Assembly: GCA_963837815.1 (NCBI GenBank)
Contig: CAWIOS010000022.1
Span: forward strand, 3,494-67,493
Direction of reading: 5' to 3'
DNA from: Fen-1273 sp963837815
GTDB lineage: Bacteria > Bacteroidota > Ignavibacteria > UBA10030 > UBA6906
Length of the DNA: 64,000 nt
Within the stretch, counting starts at the first letter, position 1. Each line of letters opens with the position of its first letter. The translations under genes and the position numbers were made by a program. Below, in pieces: positions 59,408-64,000 of this stretch. Under the pieces are notes generated by a model. It was given only the letters and a program-made list of their open reading frames with translations. It searched no databases and had not been told where the DNA came from.

Positions 59408-60187
59408 ATGAAACTTGCAGATGTATCGATCGAACGGCCTGTCTTTGCGACGATGATGATCTTCGCGCTGATCGTGCTCGGCCTTTTTTCCTATTCCAAG
59501 CTGAACATCGACCAGTTTCCCGATGTCGACATACCGTTTGTCACGGTGACGACAGTCCTCCGGGGGGCCGGGCCCGAGCAGGTCGAATCGGATGTCACGA
59601 AGAATGTCGAGGATGCGGTCAACCAGATCGCCGGTGTCGACCACATCCAATCGACGTCGCAGGAGGGGCTGTCGATCGTCGTCATACAGTTTAAACTGGA
59701 AACTGACGGGAAAATTGCGGCGCAGGAAGTCCGGGAGAAGGTCGCGGCCGCCCGCGCAAAACTCCCCTCCGAGATCGACGATCCCGTGATCACGCGGCTC
59801 GACCCGGCCAGCGTTCCCATCATGACGCTCACTGTATCGGGGAGCAGATCGGCGAAAGAGATAACGACCTATACGAAGGACGTCATAAAGAAAAGGCTCG
59901 AGAATGTCCCGGGCGTGGGAGCGGTGGACCTTGTGGGGGGGACGAGCGCGAGATCGAGGTGGAACTCGATGCGGCGCGGATGCGCTCGTATAATCTCTCC
60001 GTCCAGGATATCGTCCAGAGCGTGGGTTCCGCGAACATGGAGGTCCCCGCGGGAAACCTCATCACGGGGCCCAGGCAGCTTCTTCTCAGGACGATGGGGA
60101 AGTTCACGAACGTGGATGAGTTCAACGGCGTCATCGTGGCGGTTCCCGGGGGCAGGGTGGTCCACCTCTCAGACGTTGCGACGGTGA
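59408..60187 (+). CDS. RND multidrug transporter (AcrB/HAE1 type), N-terminal part of a frameshifted gene
   Basis: About 178 residues of genuine protein: TM1 (ATMMIFALIVLGLFSY), then FPDVDIPFVTVTTVL, QVESDVTKNVEDAVNQI and VPIMTLTVSG, the first porter domain. After VGAVDLVGG the frame is lost at the G7 run 59935-59941 and the remaining 80 codons are nonsense (SRWNSMRRGCARI). Adding one G to that run restores GGDEREIEVELDAARM, matching the downstream piece. It is co-transcribed with marR, tolC and adaptor genes. Confidence 0.8.
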   Translation: MKLADVSIERPVFATMMIFALIVLGLFSYSKLNIDQFPDVDIPFVTVTTVLRGAGPEQVESDVTKNVEDAVNQIAGVDHIQSTSQEGLSIVVIQFKLETDGKIAAQEVREKVAAARAKLPSEIDDPVITRLDPASVPIMTLTVSGSRSAKEITTYTKDVIKKRLENVPGVGAVDLVGGTSARSRWNSMRRGCARIISPSRISSRAWVPRTWRSPRETSSRGPGSFFSGRWGSSRTWMSSTASSWRFPGAGWSTSQTLRR

Positions 60188-62523
60188 AGGACGGGGTCAA
60201 GGAACGGACGAGCCTTGCGCGGATGAACGGAGACCGGGCGGTCGGACTCAACATCCAGAAACAGTCGGGAAGCAACACTGTCCAGGTGGCCGAGGCGGTC
60301 AAGGCGCAGGTCGAACGCCTGAAAAAGGAGATCCCGGGCGACATGCAGATCACGATGGCCCGGGACAACAGCATATTCATCCGGGACATGGTGGATGACG
60401 TTATCTTCGACATCCTGTACGGCGGTTTTCTCGCGGTGATCGTCGTGTACCTGTTCCTTGCGAACCTGAGGCCGACGATCATAAGTGCGATTGCGCTCCC
60501 GACGTCGATCATCGCGAGCTTCATAATCATGTTTGCGCTGAATTTCACGCTCAACGTCATGTCGCTGATGGCCCTGTCGCTCGCGGTGGGCCTCCTTATT
60601 GACGACGCGATCGTCGTCATCGAGAATATCTACAGGCACATGCACGAGGGGGCGACACCGATGGAGGCGGCGAAGGCCGCGACGAGCGAAATCGGGCTGG
60701 CGGTCATGGCGACGACGTTTACCGTGGTGGCGGTATTCGTCCCTGTCGCGTTCATGACGGGGATCATCGGTCGCTTCTTCTATCAGTTCGGCATCACGGT
60801 CGCGGTGGCCGTGCTCGTGTCATTGTTCGTCGCATTTACGCTCACGCCGATGCTGGCGTCCCGGTGGCTCCGGAAAGAAGATGAGGATCTTGCCCCCGGC
60901 GGGAGCATTCTCCGCACGGTGCTCTATTATTTCAATCATTTCTTCGATGTGCTGAGCCGGCGTTACCAGAAGGCGATCGCCTGGTCGCTCGCCCACAGGG
61001 CAGTCGTGCTCGGCGCCGCCGTCCTCATATTCCTGTCCAGCCTTTTTCTGACGAGGTTTCTCGGTACCGCCTTTTTCCCGAGCAGTGATCAGAGTGAATT
61101 TACGATCGGGGTCAACGCCTCTCCGGGGAGCTCGCTCGACCAGACAAGCGCGATCTGCGCCGGCATCGAGGAGGTGTTGAGGGCCAGGCCCGAGGTGACT
61201 GCCACGCTGACGACGATCGGGGCGGGGAATGACCCGGTGACAAAGGGAAACATACTTGTAAAACTTGTCAAGAAGAACCGGCGGAAGAAAGGGATCGAGC
61301 AGATCATGGATGAGGTCCGTGCCGGGCTTGCGGACGTCCCCGGCGCCAATCTGAGCATCCTGATAGCCCAGGGGGTGGGGGGAGGGACAAAGCCCGTGAT
61401 CATGAGCGTCAGGGGAGAGGACCTCGCGACCCTTCAGAATCTTGCCGGAAGGGTCGAGGCGATCGTCCGGTCGACACCGGGTGCGGTGGACGTCGAGAAC
61501 AGCCTCGAAACGTCAAAGCCCGAGATGCGGATCCGGATCGACAGGGAGAAAGCTTCCGATCTCGGGGTGAGCGTCGGCCTCATCGCCACCGGGATCCGCG
61601 CCATGGTGGACGGCGCCGTGGCGACCCAGTATTCCGAAGGAGGGGACCAGGTCGACGTCCGCGTGCGTCTCACGAAGGAAGACAGGACGTCCCTGGAGAG
61701 CATCAGGAATCTCACGATCAAAGGGTCGAATGACGCCCCCAACCAGCAGAAGCTCCTTGTGCCCGTCTACTATGTCGCGGACGTCTCTCCGGGATCGGGC
61801 CCCTCGAAAATCAACAGGTTCGACAGACAGAGGGAGATCCGGATCGACGCAAACACGTCGGGACGCCAGCTCGGGGAGGTGCTGGGGGACATCATGAAAG
61901 GGACCCGGGCGCTCGACGTGCCGTTCGGGTACGCCGTCGGCGTGACGGGATCGGGCGAGATGCAGGCCCAGTCGTTCCTCAATATCTTCATCGCACTGGC
62001 GCTTGCGGTGGTGTTCGTGTACATTGTCCTTGCGGCCCAGTTCGAGAGCTTCGTCCTTCCGTTCTCGATCATGCTCGCGCTCCCGATGTCGCTGATCGGC
62101 GCCGTGTTCGCGCTCCTGGTGTTCCGCAGCGCGCTCTCGACGATTTCGCTCATCGGCATTATCATGCTGATGGGCCTTGTCACGAAGAACGGCATTCTTC
62201 TCGTCGACTATGCAAACGTCCTGCGCGACCGGGGGATGGACAGGACGCGCGCGCTCATCACCGCGGGAGCGACACGTCTCCGCCCGATCCTGATGACGAC
62301 GTTCGCGATGATCTTCGGGATGATGCCGGTCGCGTTTGCCGTGAGCGAGGGGAGCGAGTTCCGCTCGCCGATGGGACAGGCGGTGATAGGAGGGCTCATC
62401 ACCTCGACGCTCCTCACGCTGTTCCTCGTCCCCGTCGTCTACTCGCTTATCGATGATTTCTCGCTCCGGGGGATTCTTGCGTCGCTGAAGGGACTGCGTG
62501 CCCGCATTGTCCGGAAAAGGTAA
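59959..62523 (+). CDS. RND multidrug transporter (AcrB/HAE1 type), C-terminal part of a frameshifted gene
   Basis: 854 residues from the second porter subdomain to the end, with eleven further TM helices. TM4 carries VGLLIDDAIVVIENIYRHM with the Asp-Asp pair of the proton relay, the hallmark of HAE1 drug pumps rather than metal pumps, and TM10-12 include LIGIIMLMGLVTKNGILLVDYAN. The intact gene (59408-62523 with one base added) would encode about 1038 residues, standard for AcrB. Without repair this piece lacks TM1 and would not insert normally; the GTG start here is only the first codon in frame. Confidence 0.85.
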   Translation: MELDAARMRSYNLSVQDIVQSVGSANMEVPAGNLITGPRQLLLRTMGKFTNVDEFNGVIVAVPGGRVVHLSDVATVKDGVKERTSLARMNGDRAVGLNIQKQSGSNTVQVAEAVKAQVERLKKEIPGDMQITMARDNSIFIRDMVDDVIFDILYGGFLAVIVVYLFLANLRPTIISAIALPTSIIASFIIMFALNFTLNVMSLMALSLAVGLLIDDAIVVIENIYRHMHEGATPMEAAKAATSEIGLAVMATTFTVVAVFVPVAFMTGIIGRFFYQFGITVAVAVLVSLFVAFTLTPMLASRWLRKEDEDLAPGGSILRTVLYYFNHFFDVLSRRYQKAIAWSLAHRAVVLGAAVLIFLSSLFLTRFLGTAFFPSSDQSEFTIGVNASPGSSLDQTSAICAGIEEVLRARPEVTATLTTIGAGNDPVTKGNILVKLVKKNRRKKGIEQIMDEVRAGLADVPGANLSILIAQGVGGGTKPVIMSVRGEDLATLQNLAGRVEAIVRSTPGAVDVENSLETSKPEMRIRIDREKASDLGVSVGLIATGIRAMVDGAVATQYSEGGDQVDVRVRLTKEDRTSLESIRNLTIKGSNDAPNQQKLLVPVYYVADVSPGSGPSKINRFDRQREIRIDANTSGRQLGEVLGDIMKGTRALDVPFGYAVGVTGSGEMQAQSFLNIFIALALAVVFVYIVLAAQFESFVLPFSIMLALPMSLIGAVFALLVFRSALSTISLIGIIMLMGLVTKNGILLVDYANVLRDRGMDRTRALITAGATRLRPILMTTFAMIFGMMPVAFAVSEGSEFRSPMGQAVIGGLITSTLLTLFLVPVVYSLIDDFSLRGILASLKGLRARIVRKR

Positions 62524-62672
62524 ATCAGAGGAGGGACCCGTCCGCCAGGACTTCATCGACCCCCGCCGGCGCGTCTTCGGCGTGTCAAACCTCCCGCCTC
62601 GGGAATTGAGGGGCAGTCTCTTGTAGTACGGCCGCGGTATCTGATCCCGCAGTCGGGGGACATGCCCGCCTC

Positions 62673-63548
62673 TCACCTCGGTGAGATAACCCCCCCTGCG
62701 ATCAGGGCGACAAGTGTGGACCCCAGGACGATCCTGTAGGATACGAACGGAAGCGTCGTGTATTTCACGAGGTAATTGAGAAGCCAGCTGATGGCGGCAT
62801 ACCCGACGACGGCGGACACGAGCGTGGCGACCGCGAGATTCAGTATCCCGAAATGCAGTACATTCTCACCCGCCTTCATCAACGCCGACAGTTTATACAG
62901 TTCGAGAAGCCCGCTTCCGCATACGGCGGGGATGCTGAGGAGGAATGAGAACCGCGCTGCCGCCCCCCGGCGGAGGCCGAGGAAGAGCGCGGCGGTGATC
63001 GTCGTTCCCGAGCGTGACGCACCGGGGATCAACGCGACAACCTGGGCGAAGCCGATCACAAGTGCATCCTTCCACGTGATGTCTCCGAGCGTGCGCACGT
63101 GCTGCTCTCCCGACTCTGCAAGCCAGAGAAAGAGCGCCAGGATCACCATGCTGTAGCCGATGAACATCATGCTCTTGGTGAGATACCCCTCGATGACGTT
63201 CTCGAATGCAAGTCCCGCGATGGCGACGGGGACCGTGCCGAGAAGCATGTAAAGCACCATCAACGAATCGCGCGAGTATCCCGGCAATCCTTTTCCCTTT
63301 CCGTGTGTGGCGACGTCCCTGAAGAACGCCGATGCCATCACCCACAGGTCCCCGGCAAAATACAGGAGGAGCGCGGAGAGCGTGCCGAGCTGTATGACGG
63401 CGATGAACGCCGTCCATGCTTCCGGATGACCGGCGGGGATCAACCCCAGGGCCTTGCCGACGATTGTAAGATGTGCGGTGCTGCTGACGGGGAGAAACTC
63501 ACTCAATCCCTGGACGATGCCCAGGAGAACGGCCTGGAACACAGACAC
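62673..63548 (-). CDS. uppP: Undecaprenyl-diphosphatase (copy 2)
   Basis: 291 residues starting at GTG (CAC at 63546-63548). QGLSEFLPVSSTAHLTIVG and IPGASRSGTTITAALFLG carry the BacA catalytic Glu, Ser and Arg. It shares the whole architecture with the copy at 34129-34989 (for example both have HPEAWT.FIAV.QLGT and DALVIGFAQV), so they are paralogues; the differences in loops indicate an old duplication. It is convergent with the broken RND gene, with about 150 bases of non-coding sequence between in which I see nothing. Confidence 0.94.
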   Translation of the reverse strand: MSVFQAVLLGIVQGLSEFLPVSSTAHLTIVGKALGLIPAGHPEAWTAFIAVIQLGTLSALLLYFAGDLWVMASAFFRDVATHGKGKGLPGYSRDSLMVLYMLLGTVPVAIAGLAFENVIEGYLTKSMMFIGYSMVILALFLWLAESGEQHVRTLGDITWKDALVIGFAQVVALIPGASRSGTTITAALFLGLRRGAAARFSFLLSIPAVCGSGLLELYKLSALMKAGENVLHFGILNLAVATLVSAVVGYAAISWLLNYLVKYTTLPFVSYRIVLGSTLVALIAGGVISPR

Positions 63549-63960
63549 GATTGCCTCGATCGCTTGAGGTTGATTGAAGAGAGACGCCGGTTTGATGATC
63601 CGATGAAAGGAGTGACCTGCTCAAACATACGCACAAATGTCCGAAGAGTCATCATCCACGGCTCCGAAACCGGGCAAAAACCTTCCGTGTGTGATCTGCA
63701 TCATCAAATTCGCGGTTGCGTTCAATCCGTCACACAATGAAGAATCATCGCGACAATTCTCGCGGAATATCGTCGCAGTCTGGCGAGGGTCCGCACTGGG
63801 CGGCATGGATTTCGGCGAACCATTTCCGGAACGTTGCGATGCTCGTCCGGAGGGGTGTTGGCTCGGCACGACCCGGAAGGCCTTGACTCCCCCCCTGTTT
63901 TTCCGTATGATTGAGCCCCGATTCTCATTGCTTACCCGTGGAAAAAATCGGAGGCCGCCC
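63549..63960. other. Non-coding gap of 412 bases; nothing recognised
   Basis: No credible coding region, RNA gene or strong terminator was found on either strand. The only long open frame (minus strand, 63621-63962) has no hydrophobic core, family motif or ribosome site and is Ser/Arg-rich like chance frames in this G+C range. The promoters of uppP copy 2 (leftward) and of the gene entering at 63961 (rightward) must lie here. Confidence 0.6.
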
Positions 63961-64000
63961 ATGATTTCAGGACGACGTAACGCCGCTCCCTCTCACGCGG
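63961..64000 (+). CDS. Possible start of a gene cut by the window edge
   Basis: ATG at 63961 follows CGGAGG by six bases, a good ribosome site, and opens a frame (MISGRRNAAPSHA...) that runs off the end. The 13 visible residues give no identity. Confidence 0.35.
   Translation, partial: MISGRRNAAPSHA

Noticed and set aside
63621..63962. Minus-strand frame of 113 codons in the last intergenic gap
   Set aside because: No family motif or ribosome site and Ser/Arg-rich; treated as non-coding.
1..64000. rRNA, tRNA, CRISPR arrays, IS elements, prophage or integrase genes
   Set aside because: I found no cloverleaf, repeat-spacer array, transposase or integrase motif in the intergenic regions or translated products.

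Overview
The window is a gene-dense stretch of about 60% G+C bacterial chromosome with no rRNA, tRNA, CRISPR array, insertion sequence or phage module that I can see. The best taxonomic clues are a type IX secretion C-terminal sorting domain (YPNPFNPAT start, SGTYFCRFTAG-like end) on the M1 aminopeptidase at 42411-44381, a Bacteroidota-style short AMP nucleosidase, a PUR/DUF3276 protein, and few strong Shine-Dalgarno sites at many starts. Together they point to a high-G+C member of the Bacteroidota/Ignavibacteriota/Chlorobi assemblage. That placement is inference. Many adjacent genes overlap by ATGA or TGATG, so long translationally coupled operons are likely.

Left part (1-12.5 kb): the 3' end of a sugar-nucleotide aminotransferase (rffA-like), a PDZ-membrane-GAF-PP2C phosphatase, DAHP synthase and a membrane metallophosphoesterase on the plus strand. 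These are followed by a minus-strand operon of S9 peptidase, amn, a frameshifted kelch protein, an unknown protein, ybaK and apaG. Alanine racemase follows, with a perfect inverted repeat in front of it. 12.5-19.5 kb: a small Cys-bearing membrane protein heads a Cu(I)/Ag(I) CusCBA-type efflux operon whose pump keeps the CusA methionine triad. A single-domain response regulator comes next.

Middle (19.5-41.6 kb): threonine dehydrogenase with an M28 peptidase; PUR protein; thioredoxin; rmuC-glgB; a CarH/LitR-type B12 photoreceptor repressor followed by photolyase and a TIGR01777 SDR (a light-response operon); a propionyl/methylmalonyl-CoA carboxyltransferase, biotin carrier, epimerase and AspT-like transporter operon; uppP; a degenerate receiver protein behind a Shine-Dalgarno-masking hairpin; queE-queC-fumarase; an acyl-CoA ligase; DUF2007; and a lipoprotein FKBP isomerase.

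Right part (41.6-64 kb): ferritin, the T9SS-sorted M1 aminopeptidase, an oxidoreductase, release factor 3, and an OmpR-family two-component system. Two downstream secreted-protein genes (50320 and 50884) each carry the same three-fold, 10-bp-phased TGACA box, which is probably a small regulon of that system. Then come PepO, a PAP2-like membrane protein, a ferredoxin and a DUF4412 protein. A MarR-controlled TolC/adaptor/AcrB efflux operon follows, in which the pump gene is broken by a one-base deficit in a G run, and then a second uppP.

The strongest leads for new biology are the shared TGACA boxes beside the two-component system, the Shine-Dalgarno-sequestering hairpin ahead of the degenerate receiver gene, the B12-light operon, and the Met/Pro-rich insertion in the CusA-type pump. 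Two genes (kelch and RND) are interrupted at poly-G runs, which is either sequencing error or phase variation.
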